A DNA stretch of 64,000 nt, taken from NCBI RefSeq assembly GCF_050947335.1, contig NW_027474184.1, positions 1 through 64,000 on the forward strand, written 5' to 3'. Origin of the DNA: Megachile rotundata. Taxonomy: Eukaryota; Arthropoda; Insecta; Hymenoptera; Megachilidae. A program made the translations under genes and the position numbers. Of this stretch, positions 38,901 to 51,721 are shown in pieces; the stretch's first letter is position 1, and each line of letters starts with the position of its first letter. The notes under the pieces are model-generated. The model saw only the letters and a list, made by a program, of their open reading frames with translations. It was not told the origin of the DNA and did not search any database.

Positions 38901-40686
38901 TTGATAATAATAACAGTAATAAGTACAGTAATTGTCGTTCTATCGATCATATATGCATAATATATCTAATAATATGAGTTAGATTGATAATAGTAAGAGT
39001 AATATGTATAGTAATTGTCGTTCTATCGATCATATAAGCATAATATGGCTAATCATATGAGTTAGATTGATAATAGTAAGTGTAATAAGTATAGTAATTG
39101 TCGTTCTATCGATCATATAAGCATAATATGGCTAATAATATGAGTTAGATTGATAATAATAAGAGTAATAAGTATAGTAATTGTCGTTCTATCGATCATA
39201 TAAGCATAATATGGCTAATAATATGACTTAGATCGATAATGATACGAGTAATAAGTACAGTAATTGTCGTTCTATCGATCGTATCTGCATAATATGGCTA
39301 ATAATATGAGTTAGATTGATAATAGTAAGTGTAATAAGTATAGTAATTGTCGTTCTATCGATCATATATGCATAATATGGCTAATAATATGAGTTAGATT
39401 GATAATAATAACAGTAATAAGTACAGTAATTGTCGTTCTATCGATAATATAAGCACAATATGGCTAATAAACTGAGTTAGATTGATAATAATAAGAGCAA
39501 TAAGTATAGTAATTGTCGTTCTATCGATCATTTAAGCATAATATGGCTGGTAATATGAGTTAGATTGATAATAATAAGAGTAATAAGTATAGTAATTGTC
39601 GTTCTATCGATCATTTAAGCATAATATGGCTGGTAATATGAGTTAGATTGATAATAATAAGAGTAATAAGTATAGTAATTGTCGTTCTATCGATCATATA
39701 AGCACATAATGGCTAATAATATGAGTTAGATTGATAATAATAAGAGAAATAAGTATAGTAAAATGTCGTTCTATCGATCATATAAGCATAATATGGCTAA
39801 TAATATGAGTTAGATCGATAATGATAAGAGTAATAAGTACAGTAACTGTCGTTCTATCGATCATATAAGCATAATATGGCTAATAATATGAGTTAGATTG
39901 ATAATAATAAGAGTAATGAGTATAGTAATTGTAGTTCTATCGATCATATCTGCATAATATGGTTAATAATATGAGTTAGATTGATAATAATAAGAGTAAT
40001 AAGTAAAGTAAAATGTCGTTCTATCGATAATATAAACATAATATGCCTAATAATATGAGTTAGATCGATAATGATAAGAGTAATAAGTACAGTAATTGTC
40101 GTTCTATCGATAATATAAGCATAATATGGCTAATAATATGAGTTAGATCGATAATGATAAGAGCAATAAGTACAGTAATTGTCGTTCTATCGATAATATA
40201 AGCATAATATGGCTAATAATATGAGTTAGATCGATAAAGATAAGAGTAATAAGTACAGTAATTGTCGTTCTATCGATCATATATGCATAATATGGCTAAT
40301 AATATGAGTTAGATTGATAATAGTAAGAGTAATAAGTATAGTAATTGTCGTTCTATCAATCATTTAAGCATAATATGGCTAATAATATGAGTTAGATTGA
40401 TAATAATAAGAGTAATGAGCATAGTAATTGTAGTTCTATCGATCGTATCTGCATAATATGGCTAATAATATGAGTTAGATTGATAATAGTAAGTGTAATA
40501 AGTATAGTAATTGTCGTTCTATCGATCATATATGCATAATATGGCTAATAATATGAGTTAGATTGATAATAATAACAGTAATAAGTACAGTAATTGTCGT
40601 TCTATCGATAATATAAGCATAATATGGCTAATAATATGAGTTAGATCGATAATGATAAGAGTAATAAGTACAGTAATTGTCGTTCT
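35953..40686. repeat. 57-monomer higher-order unit, copy 1 (4,734 bp)
   Basis: 57 monomers, three of them of the 84-bp type (TGTCG at 36360, 39764 and 40014), so 4,731 + 3 = 4,734 bp, as measured between copies. Landmarks shared with copy 2: TTTCGTGGTATCGGTC (36028 / 40761), CTATCAATC monomer (start 36692 / 41426), GATAAGAGTAATGAG (37000 / 41734) and the second CTATCAATC monomer (40346 / 45080). It includes an eight-monomer-spaced pair of GATACGAG monomers (38577 and 39241, 664 bp apart), two GGCTGGTAATATG monomers and one 334-bp cassette. Confidence 0.92.
39680..40013. repeat. 334-bp cassette with two 84-bp variants (3 of 6)
   Basis: Same four-monomer order as at 9547-9880, here inside the first 57-mer. 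Extra-A junctions precede TGTCG at 39764 and 40014, 250 bp apart. Confidence 0.88.
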
Positions 40687-43600
40687 GTCGATCATATAAG
40701 CATAATATGGCTAATAATATGAGTTAGGTTGATAATAATAAGAGTAATAAGTATAGTAAATTTCGTGGTATCGGTCATATCTGCATAATATTGTTAATAA
40801 TATGAGTTAGATTGATAATAGTGAGTGTAATAAGTATAGTAATTGTCGTTCTATCGATCATATCTGCATAATATGGCTAATAATATGAGTTAGATTGATA
40901 ATAATAAGAGTAATGAGTGTAGTAATTGTCGTTCTATCGATCATTTAAGCATAATATGGCTAATAATATGAGTTAGATTGATAATAATAACAGTAATAAG
41001 TACAGTAATTGTCGTTCTATCGATCATATATGCATAATATGGCTAATAATATGAGTTAGATTGATAATAGTAAGAGTAATAAGTATAGTAAAATGTCGTT
41101 CTATCGATCATATAAACATAATATGCCTAATAATATGAGTTAGATCGATAATGATAAGAGTAATAAGTACAGTAATTGTCGTTCTATCGATAATATAAGC
41201 ATAATATGGCTAATAATATGAGTTAGATCGATAATGATAAGAGTAATAAGTACAGTAATTGTCGTTCTATCGATAATATAAGCATAATATGGCTAATAAT
41301 ATGAGTTAGATCGATAAAGATAAGAGTAATAAGTACAGTAATTGTCGTTCTATCGATCATATATGCATAATATGGCTAATAGTATGAGTTAGATTGATAA
41401 TAGTAAGAGTAATAAGTATAGTAATTGTCGTTCTATCAATCATTTAAGCATAATATGGCTAATAATATGAGTTAGATTGATAATAATAAGAGTAATGAGC
41501 ATAGTAATTGTAGTTCTATCGATCGTATCTGCATAATATGGCTAATAATATGAGTTAGATTGATAATAGTAAGTGTAATAAGTATAGTAATTGTCGTTCT
41601 ATCGATCATATATGCATAATATGGCTAATAATATGAGTTAGATTGATAATAATAACAGTAATAAGTACAGTAATTGTCGTTCTATCGATAATATAAGCAT
41701 AATATGGCTAATAATATGAGTTAGATCGATAATGATAAGAGTAATGAGCATAGTAATTGTAGTTCTATCGATCGTATCTGCATAATATGGTTAATAATAT
41801 GAGTTAGATTCATAATAATAAGAGTAATAAGTATAGTAATTGTCGTTCTATCGATCATTTAACCATAATATGGCTAATAATATGAGTTAGGTTGATAATA
41901 ATAAGAGTAATAAGTATAGTAATTGTCGTTCTATCGATCATATAAGCATAATATGGCTAATAATATGAGTTAGATTGATAATAATAAGAGTAATAAGTAT
42001 AGTGATTGTCGTTCTATCGATCAAATTAGCATAATATGGTTAATAATATGAGTTAGATTGATAACAGTGTGTGTAATAAGTATAGTAATTGTCGTTCTGT
42101 CCATCATATAAGCATAATATGGCTAATAATATGAGTTAGATTGATAATAATAAGAGTAGTGAGTATAGTAATTGTCGTTCTATCGATCATATAAGCATAA
42201 TACGGCTAATAATATGTGTTAGATTGATAATAATGCGAGTAATAAGTATAGTAATTGTCGTTCTATCGATCATTTAAGCATAATATGGCTAATAATATGA
42301 GTTAGATTGATAATAATAAGAGTAATAAGTATAGTGATTGTCGTTCTATCGATCAAATTAGCATAATATGGTTAATAATGTGAGTTAGATTGATAACAGT
42401 GAGTGTAATAAGTATAGTAATTGACGTTCTATCGATCATATGAGCATAATACGGCTAATAATATGAGATAGATTGATAATAATGCGAGTAATAAGTTAAG
42501 TAATTGTCGTTCTATCGATCATTTAAGCATAATATGGCTAATAATATGAGTTAGATTGATAATAATAAGAGTAATGAGCATAGTAATTGTAGTTCTATCG
42601 ATCGTATCTGCATAATATGGTTAATAATATGAGTTAGATTCATAATAATAAGAGTGATAAGTATAGTAATTGTCGTTCTATCGATCATATAAGCATAATA
42701 CGGCTAATAATATGAGTTAGATTGATAATAATGCGAGTAATAAGTATAGTAATTGTCGTTCTATCGATCATTTAAGCATAATATGGCTAATAATATGAGT
42801 TAGATTGATAATAATAAGAGTAATGAGCATAGTAATTGTAGTTCTATCGATCATATCTGCATAATATGGTTAATAATATGAGTTAGATTCATAATAATAA
42901 GAGTAATAAGTATAGTAATTGTCGTTCTATCGATCATTTGAGCATAATACGGTTAATAATATGAGTTAGATGGATAATAATGAGAGTAATAAGTATAGTG
43001 ATTGTCGTTCTATCGATCATATAAGCATAATATGGCTAATAATATGAGTTAGGTTGATAATAATAAGAGTAATAAGTATAGTAAATTTCGTGGTATCGAT
43101 CATATCTGCATAATATTGTTAATAATATGAGTTAGATTGATAATAGTGAGTGTAATAAGTATAGTAATTGTCGTTCTATCGATCATATCTGCATAATATG
43201 GCTAATAATATGAGTTAGATTGATAATAATAAGAGTAATAAGTATAGTAATTGTCGTTCTATCGATCATATAAGCATAATATGGCTAATAATATGACTTA
43301 GATCGATAATGATACGAGTAATAAGTACAGTAATTGTCGTTCTATCGATCATATAAGCATAATATGGCTAATAATATGAGTTAGATTGATAATAATAAGA
43401 GTAATGAGTGTAGTAATTGTAGTTCTATCGATCATATCTGCATAATATGGTCAATAATATGAGTTAGATTGATAATAATAAGAGTAATGTGTATAGTAAT
43501 TGTAGTTCTATGGATCATATCTGCATAATATGGTTAATAATATGAGTTAGATTCATAATAATAAGAGTAATAAGTATAGTAATTGTCGTTCTATCGATCA

Positions 43601-45460
43601 TTTAAGCATAATATGGCTAATAATATGAGTTAGATTGATAATAATAACAGTAATAAGTACAGTAATTGTCGTTCTATCGATCATATATGCATAATATATC
43701 TAATAATATGAGTTAGATTGATAATAGTAAGAGTAATATGTATAGTAATTGTCGTTCTATCGATCATATAAGCATAATATGGCTAATCATATGAGTTAGA
43801 TTGATAATAGTAAGTGTAATAAGTATAGTAATTGTCGTTCTATCGATCATATAAGCATAATATGGCTAATAATATGAGTTAGATTGATAATAATAAGAGT
43901 AATAAGTATAGTAATTGTCGTTCTATCGATCATATAAGCATAATATGGCTAATAATATGACTTAGATCGATAATGATACGAGTAATAAGTACAGTAATTG
44001 TCGTTCTATCGATCGTATCTGCATAATATGGCTAATAATATGAGTTAGATTGATAATAGTAAGTGTAATAAGTATAGTAATTGTCGTTCTATCGATCATA
44101 TATGCATAATATGGCTAATAATATGAGTTAGATTGATAATAATAACAGTAATAAGTACAGTAATTGTCGTTCTATCGATAATATAAGCACAATATGGCTA
44201 ATAAACTGAGTTAGATTGATAATAATAAGAGCAATAAGTATAGTAATTGTCGTTCTATCGATCATTTAAGCATAATATGGCTGGTAATATGAGTTAGATT
44301 GATAATAATAAGAGTAATAAGTATAGTAATTGTCGTTCTATCGATCATTTAAGCATAATATGGCTGGTAATATGAGTTAGATTGATAATAATAAGAGTAA
44401 TAAGTATAGTAATTGTCGTTCTATCGATCATATAAGCACATAATGGCTAATAATATGAGTTAGATTGATAATAATAAGAGAAATAAGTATAGTAAAATGT
44501 CGTTCTATCGATCATATAAGCATAATATGGCTAATAATATGAGTTAGATCGATAATGATAAGAGTAATAAGTACAGTAACTGTCGTTCTATCGATCATAT
44601 AAGCATAATATGGCTAATAATATGAGTTAGATTGATAATAATAAGAGTAATGAGTATAGTAATTGTAGTTCTATCGATCATATCTGCATAATATGGTTAA
44701 TAATATGAGTTAGATTGATAATAATAAGAGTAATAAGTAAAGTAAAATGTCGTTCTATCGATAATATAAACATAATATGCCTAATAATATGAGTTAGATC
44801 GATAATGATAAGAGTAATAAGTACAGTAATTGTCGTTCTATCGATAATATAAGCATAATATGGCTAATAATATGAGTTAGATCGATAATGATAAGAGCAA
44901 TAAGTACAGTAATTGTCGTTCTATCGATAATATAAGCATAATATGGCTAATAATATGAGTTAGATCGATAAAGATAAGAGTAATAAGTACAGTAATTGTC
45001 GTTCTATCGATCATATATGCATAATATGGCTAATAATATGAGTTAGATTGATAATAGTAAGAGTAATAAGTATAGTAATTGTCGTTCTATCAATCATTTA
45101 AGCATAATATGGCTAATAATATGAGTTAGATTGATAATAATAAGAGTAATGAGCATAGTAATTGTAGTTCTATCGATCGTATCTGCATAATATGGCTAAT
45201 AATATGAGTTAGATTGATAATAGTAAGTGTAATAAGTATAGTAATTGTCGTTCTATCGATCATATATGCATAATATGGCTAATAATATGAGTTAGATTGA
45301 TAATAATAACAGTAATAAGTACAGTAATTGTCGTTCTATCGATAATATAAGCATAATATGGCTAATAATATGAGTTAGATCGATAATGATAAGAGTAATA
45401 AGTACAGTAATTGTCGTTCTGTCGATCATATAAGCATAATATGGCTAATAATATGAGTTA
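40687..45460. repeat. 57-monomer higher-order unit, copy 2
   Basis: Matches 35953-40727 at an offset of 4,733-4,734 bp through all landmarks, with 84-bp monomers at 41094, 44498 and 44748. Differences seen are few, for example GAGATAG near 42472 for GAGTTAG in copy 1. The match runs on about 40 bp into the next unit before the heads diverge at about 45461 (GATTGATAATAATGCGAG there, GGTTGATAATAATAAG at the head of copy 2). Confidence 0.9.
44414..44747. repeat. 334-bp cassette with two 84-bp variants (4 of 6)
   Basis: Same order as the other cassettes, inside the second 57-mer. Extra-A junctions precede TGTCG at 44498 and 44748, 250 bp apart. Confidence 0.88.
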
Positions 45461-46307
45461 GATTGATAATAATGCGAGTAATAAGTGTAGTAATTGTCGT
45501 TCTATCGATCATTTAAGCATAATATGGCCAATAATATGAGTTAGATTGATAATAATAAGAGTAATGAGCATAGTAATTGTAGTTCTATCGATCGTATCTG
45601 CATAATATGGTTAATAATATGAGTTAGATTCATAATAATAAGAGTAATAAGTATAGTAATTGTCGTTCTATCGATCATTTAACCATAATATGGCTAATAA
45701 TATGAGTTAGGTTGATAATAATAAGAGTAATAAGTATAGTAATTGTCGTTCTATCGATCATATCTGCATAATATTGTTAATAATATGAGTTAGATTGATA
45801 ATAATAAGAGTAATAAGTATAGTGATTGTCGTTCTATCGATCAAATTAGCATAATATGGTTAATAATATGAGTTAGATTGATAACAGTGTGTGTAATAAG
45901 TATAGTAATTGTCGTTCTGTCGATCATATAAGCATAATATAGCTAATAATATGAGTTAGATTGATAATAATAAGAGTAATAAGTATAGTAATTGCCGTTC
46001 TATCGATCATTTTTGCATAATATGGCTAATAATATGAGATAGATTGATAATAATAAGAGTAATAAGTATAGTAAATGTTGTGCTATCGATCATATCTGCA
46101 TAATCTGGTTAATAACATGGGTTAGATTGATAATAGTGAGTGTAATAAGTATAGTAATTGTCGTTCTATCGATCATATATGCATAATATGGCTAATAATA
46201 TGAGTTAGATTGATAATAATAAGAGTAATGAGTATAGTAATTGTAGTTCTATCGATCATATAAGCATAACACGGCTAATAATATGAGTTAGATTGATAAT
46301 AATGCGA
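45461..46307. repeat. Alternative head segment of the third 57-mer
   Basis: About 847 bp that do not match the heads of copies 1 and 2 (36,0xx and 40,7xx), although the sequence on both sides keeps the 4,733-bp offset. Contents in order: TGCGAG/GTGTAG, CATTTAAGC with GGCCAATAAT, CGTATCTGC/GATTCATAA, CATTTAACC, ATATTGTTAATAAT, CAAATTAGC, GATAACAGTGTGTG, CTGTCG, CATTTTTGC, TGTTGTGCTATCG with ATCTGG and CATGGGTTAG, CATATATGC and TAACACGG. The same segment heads the next unit at about 50194-51040 and recurs at about 52,850-53,700. Part of the order resembles 1,630-2,130 of the 37-mer. Confidence 0.85.
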
Positions 46308-49063
46308 GTAATAAGTATAGTAATTGTCGTTCTATCGATCATATATGCATAATATGGCTAATAATATGAGTTAGATTGATAATAATAACAGTAATAAGTA
46401 CAGTAATTGTCGTTCTATCGATAATATAAGCATAATATGGCTAATAATATGAGTTAGATCGATAATGATAAGAGTAATGAGCATAGTAATTGTAGTTCTA
46501 TCGATCGTATCTGCATAATATGGTTAATAATATGAGTTAGATTCATAATAATAAGAGTAATAAGTATAGTAATTGTCGTTCTATCGATCATTTAACCATA
46601 ATATGGCTAATAATATGAGTTAGGTTGATAATAATAAGAGTAATAAGTATAGTAATTGTCGTTCTATCGATCATATAAGCATAATATGGCTAATAATATG
46701 AGTTAGATTGATAATAATAAGAGTAATAAGTATAGTGATTGTCGTTCTATCGATCAAATTAGCATAATATGGTTAATAATATGAGTTAGATTGATAACAG
46801 TGTGTGTAATAAGTATAGTAATTGTCGTTCTGTCCATCATATAAGCATAATATGGCTAATAATATGAGTTAGATTGATAATAATAAGAGTAGTGAGTATA
46901 GTAATTGTCGTTCTATCGATCATATAAGCATAATACGGCTAATAATATGTGTTAGATTGATAATAATGCGAGTAATAAGTATAGTAATTGTCGTTCTATC
47001 GATCATTTAAGCATAATATGGCTAATAATATGAGTTAGATTGATAATAATAAGAGTAATAAGTATAGTGATTGTCGTTCTATCGATCAAATTAGCATAAT
47101 ATGGTTAATAATGTGAGTTAGATTGATAACAGTGAGTGTAATAAGTATAGTAATTGACGTTCTATCGATCATATAAGCATAATACGGCTAATAATATGAG
47201 TTAGATTGATAATAATGCGAGTAATAAGTTAAGTAATTGTCGTTCTATCGATCATTTAAGCATAATATGGCTAATAATATGAGTTAGATTGATAATAATA
47301 AGAGTAATGAGCATAGTAATTGTAGTTCTATCGATCGTATCTGCATAATATGGTTAATAATATGAGTTAGATTCATAATAATAAGAGTGATAAGTATAGT
47401 AATTGTCGTTCTATCGATCATATAAGCATAATACGGCTAATAATATGAGTTAGATTGATAATAATGCGAGTAATAAGTATAGTAATTGTCGTTCTATCGA
47501 TCATTTAAGCATAATATGGCTAATAATATGAGTTAGATTGATAATAATAAGAGTAATGAGCATAGTAATTGTAGTTCTATCGATCATATCTGCATAATAT
47601 GGTTAATAATATGAGTTAGATTCATAATAATAAGAGTAATAAGTATAGTAATTGTCGTTCTATCGATCATTTGAGCATAATACGGTTAATAATATGAGTT
47701 AGATGGATAATAATGAGAGTAATAAGTATAGTGATTGTCGTTCTATCGATCATATAAGCATAATATGGCTAATAATATGAGTTAGGTTGATAATAATAAG
47801 AGTAATAAGTATAGTAAATTTCGTGGTATCGATCATATCTGCATAATATTGTTAATAATATGAGTTAGATTGATAATAGTGAGTGTAATAAGTATAGTAA
47901 TTGTCGTTCTATCGATCATATCTGCATAATATGGCTAATAATATGAGTTAGATTGATAATAATAAGAGTAATAAGTATAGTAATTGTCGTTCTATCGATC
48001 ATATAAGCATAATATGGCTAATAATATGACTTAGATCGATAATGATACGAGTAATAAGTACAGTAATTGTCGTTCTATCGATCATATAAGCATAATATGG
48101 CTAATAATATGAGTTAGATTGATAATAATAAGAGTAATGAGTGTAGTAATTGTAGTTCTATCGATCATATCTGCATAATATGGTCAATAATATGAGTTAG
48201 ATTGATAATAATAAGAGTAATGTGTATAGTAATTGTAGTTCTATGGATCATATCTGCATAATATGGTTAATAATATGAGTTAGATTCATAATAATAAGAG
48301 TAATAAGTATAGTAATTGTCGTTCTATCGATCATTTAAGCATAATATGGCTAATAATATGAGTTAGATTGATAATAATAACAGTAATAAGTACAGTAATT
48401 GTCGTTCTATCGATCATATATGCATAATATATCTAATAATATGAGTTAGATTGATAATAGTAAGAGTAATATGTATAGTAATTGTCGTTCTATCGATCAT
48501 ATAAGCATAATATGGCTAATCATATGAGTTAGATTGATAATAGTAAGTGTAATAAGTATAGTAATTGTCGTTCTATCGATCATATAAGCATAATATGGCT
48601 AATAATATGAGTTAGATTGATAATAATAAGAGTAATAAGTATAGTAATTGTCGTTCTATCGATCATATAAGCATAATATGGCTAATAATATGACTTAGAT
48701 CGATAATGATACGAGTAATAAGTACAGTAATTGTCGTTCTATCGATCGTATCTGCATAATATGGCTAATAATATGAGTTAGATTGATAATAGTAAGTGTA
48801 ATAAGTATAGTAATTGTCGTTCTATCGATCATATATGCATAATATGGCTAATAATATGAGTTAGATTGATAATAATAACAGTAATAAGTACAGTAATTGT
48901 CGTTCTATCGATAATATAAGCACAATATGGCTAATAAACTGAGTTAGATTGATAATAATAAGAGCAATAAGTATAGTAATTGTCGTTCTATCGATCATTT
49001 AAGCATAATATGGCTGGTAATATGAGTTAGATTGATAATAATAAGAGTAATAAGTATAGTAAT
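46308..49063. repeat. 57-monomer unit, copy 3, body
   Basis: Matches 41575-44330 at an offset of 4,733 bp, including GATAAGAGTAATGAG (46467), GATACGAG monomers near 48044 and 48708, CTATGGATC near 48241 and TATATCTAATAAT near 48430. A few private differences exist, for example CATATAAGC near 47173 where copies 1 and 2 have CATATGAGC. The unit continues into the 32-mer duplication that follows. Confidence 0.88.
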
Positions 49064-51721
49064 TGTCGTTCTATCGATCATTTAAGCATAATATGGCTGG
49101 TAATATGAGTTAGATTGATAATAATAAGAGTAATAAGTATAGTAATTGTCGTTCTATCGATCATATAAGCACATAATGGCTAATAATATGAGTTAGATTG
49201 ATAATAATAAGAGAAATAAGTATAGTAAAATGTCGTTCTATCGATCATATAAGCATAATATGGCTAATAATATGAGTTAGATCGATAATGATAAGAGTAA
49301 TAAGTACAGTAACTGTCGTTCTATCGATCATATAAGCATAATATGGCTAATAATATGAGTTAGATTGATAATAATAAGAGTAATGAGTATAGTAATTGTA
49401 GTTCTATCGATCATATCTGCATAATATGGTTAATAATATGAGTTAGATTGATAATAATAAGAGTAATAAGTAAAGTAAAATGTCGTTCTATCGATAATAT
49501 AAACATAATATGCCTAATAATATGAGTTAGATCGATAATGATAAGAGTAATAAGTACAGTAATTGTCGTTCTATCGATAATATAAGCATAATATGGCTAA
49601 TAATATGAGTTAGATCAATAATGATAAGAGCAATAAGTACAGTAATTGTCGTTCTATCGATAATATAAGCATAATATGGCTAATAATATGAGTTAGATCG
49701 ATAAAGATAAGAGTAATAAGTACAGTAATTGTCGTTCTATCGATCATATATGCATAATATGGCTAATAATATGAGTTAGATTGATAATAGTAAGAGTAAT
49801 AAGTATAGTAATTGTCGTTCTATCAATCATTTAAGCATAATATGGCTAATAATATGAGTTAGATTGATAATAATAAGAGTAATGAGCATAGTAATTGTAG
49901 TTCTATCGATCGTATCTGCATAATATGGCTAATAATATGAGTTAGATTGATAATAGTAAGTGTAATAAGTATAGTAATTGTCGTTCTATCGATCATATAT
50001 GCATAATATGGCTAATAATATGAGTTAGATTGATAATAATAACAGTAATAAGTACAGTAATTGTCGTTCTATCGATAATATAAGCATAATATGGCTAATA
50101 ATATGAGTTAGATCGATAATGATAAGAGTAATAAGTACAGTAATTGTCGTTCTGTCGATCATATAAGCATAATATGGCTAATAATATGAGTTAGATTGAT
50201 AATAATGCGAGTAATAAGTGTAGTAATTGTCGTTCTATCGATCATTTAAGCATAATATGGCCAATAATATGAGTTAGATTGATAATAATAAGAGTAATGA
50301 GCATAGTAATTGTAGTTCTATCGATCGTATCTGCATAATATGGTTAATAATATGAGTTAGATTCATAATAATAAGAGTAATAAGTATAGTAATTGTCGTT
50401 CTATCGATCATTTAACCATAATATGGCTAATAATATGAGTTAGGTTGATAATAATAAGAGTAATAAGTATAGTAATTGTCGTTCTATCGATCATATCTGC
50501 ATAATATTGTTAATAATATGAGTTAGATTGATAATAATAAGAGTAATAAGTATAGTGATTGTCGTTCTATCGATCAAATTAGCATAATATGGTTAATAAT
50601 ATGAGTTAGATTGATAACAGTGTGTGTAATAAGTATAGTAATTGTCGTTCTGTCGATCATATAAGCATAATATAGCTAATAATATGAGTTAGATTGATAA
50701 TAATAAGAGTAATAAGTATAGTAATTGCCGTTCTATCGATCATTTTTGCATAATATGGCTAATAATATGAGATAGATTGATAATAATAAGAGTAATAAGT
50801 ATAGTAAATGTTGTGCTATCGATCATATCTGCATAATCTGGTTAATAACATGGGTTAGATTGATAATAGTGAGTGTAATAAGTATAGTAATTGTCGTTCT
50901 ATCGATCATATATGCATAATATGGCTAATAATATGAGTTAGATTGATAATAATAAGAGTAATGAGTATAGTAATTGTAGTTCTATCGATCATATAAGCAT
51001 AACACGGCTAATAATATGAGTTAGATTGATAATAATGCGAGTAATAAGTAGAGTAATTGTCGTTCTATCGATCATATAAGCACAATATGGCTAATAATAT
51101 GAGTTAGATTGATAATAGTAAGAGTAATAAGTATAGTAATTGTCGTTCTGTCGATCATATAAGCATAATATGGCGAATAATATGAGTTAGATTGATAATA
51201 ATAAGAGTAGTGAGTATAGTAATTGTCGTTATATCGATCATATAAGCATAATACGGCTAATAATATGTGTTAGATTGATAATAATGCGAGTAATAAGTAT
51301 AGTAATTGTCGTTCTATCGATCATTTAAGCATAATATGGCTAATAATATGAGTTAGATTGATAATAATAAGAGTAATGAGCATAGTAATTGTAGTTCTAT
51401 CGATCGTATCTGCATAATATGGTTAATAATATGAGTTAGATTCATAATAATAAGAGTAATAAGTATAGTAATTGTCGTTCTATCGATCATATAAGCATAA
51501 TACGGCTAATAATATAAGTTAGATTGATAATAATGCGAGTAATAAGTATAGTAATTGTCGTTCTATCGATCATTTAAGCATAATATGGCTAATAATATGA
51601 GTTAGATTGATAATAATAAGAGTAATGAGCATAGTGATTGTAGTTCTATCGATCGTATCTGCATAATATGGTTAATAATATGAGTTAGATTCATAATAAT
51701 AAGAGTAATAAGTATAGTAAT
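49064..51721. repeat. 32-monomer tandem duplication, copy 1 (2,658 bp)
   Basis: 32 monomers with two 84-bp variants (49231, 49481): 2,656 + 2 = 2,658 bp, equal to the measured offset to the next copy. The first 2 kb is also the tail of the third 57-mer and the alternative head of a fourth (matching up to about 51053). It then changes to GCACAATATGG, GGCGAATAAT and a GTTATATCGATC monomer (start 51224). Private forms: TAGATCAATAATG near 49616, ATATTGTTAATAAT near 50505 and AGTAGAGTAAT near 51050. Confidence 0.9.
49147..49480. repeat. 334-bp cassette with two 84-bp variants (5 of 6)
   Basis: Same order as the other cassettes. Extra-A junctions precede TGTCG at 49231 and 49481, 250 bp apart. Confidence 0.88.
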
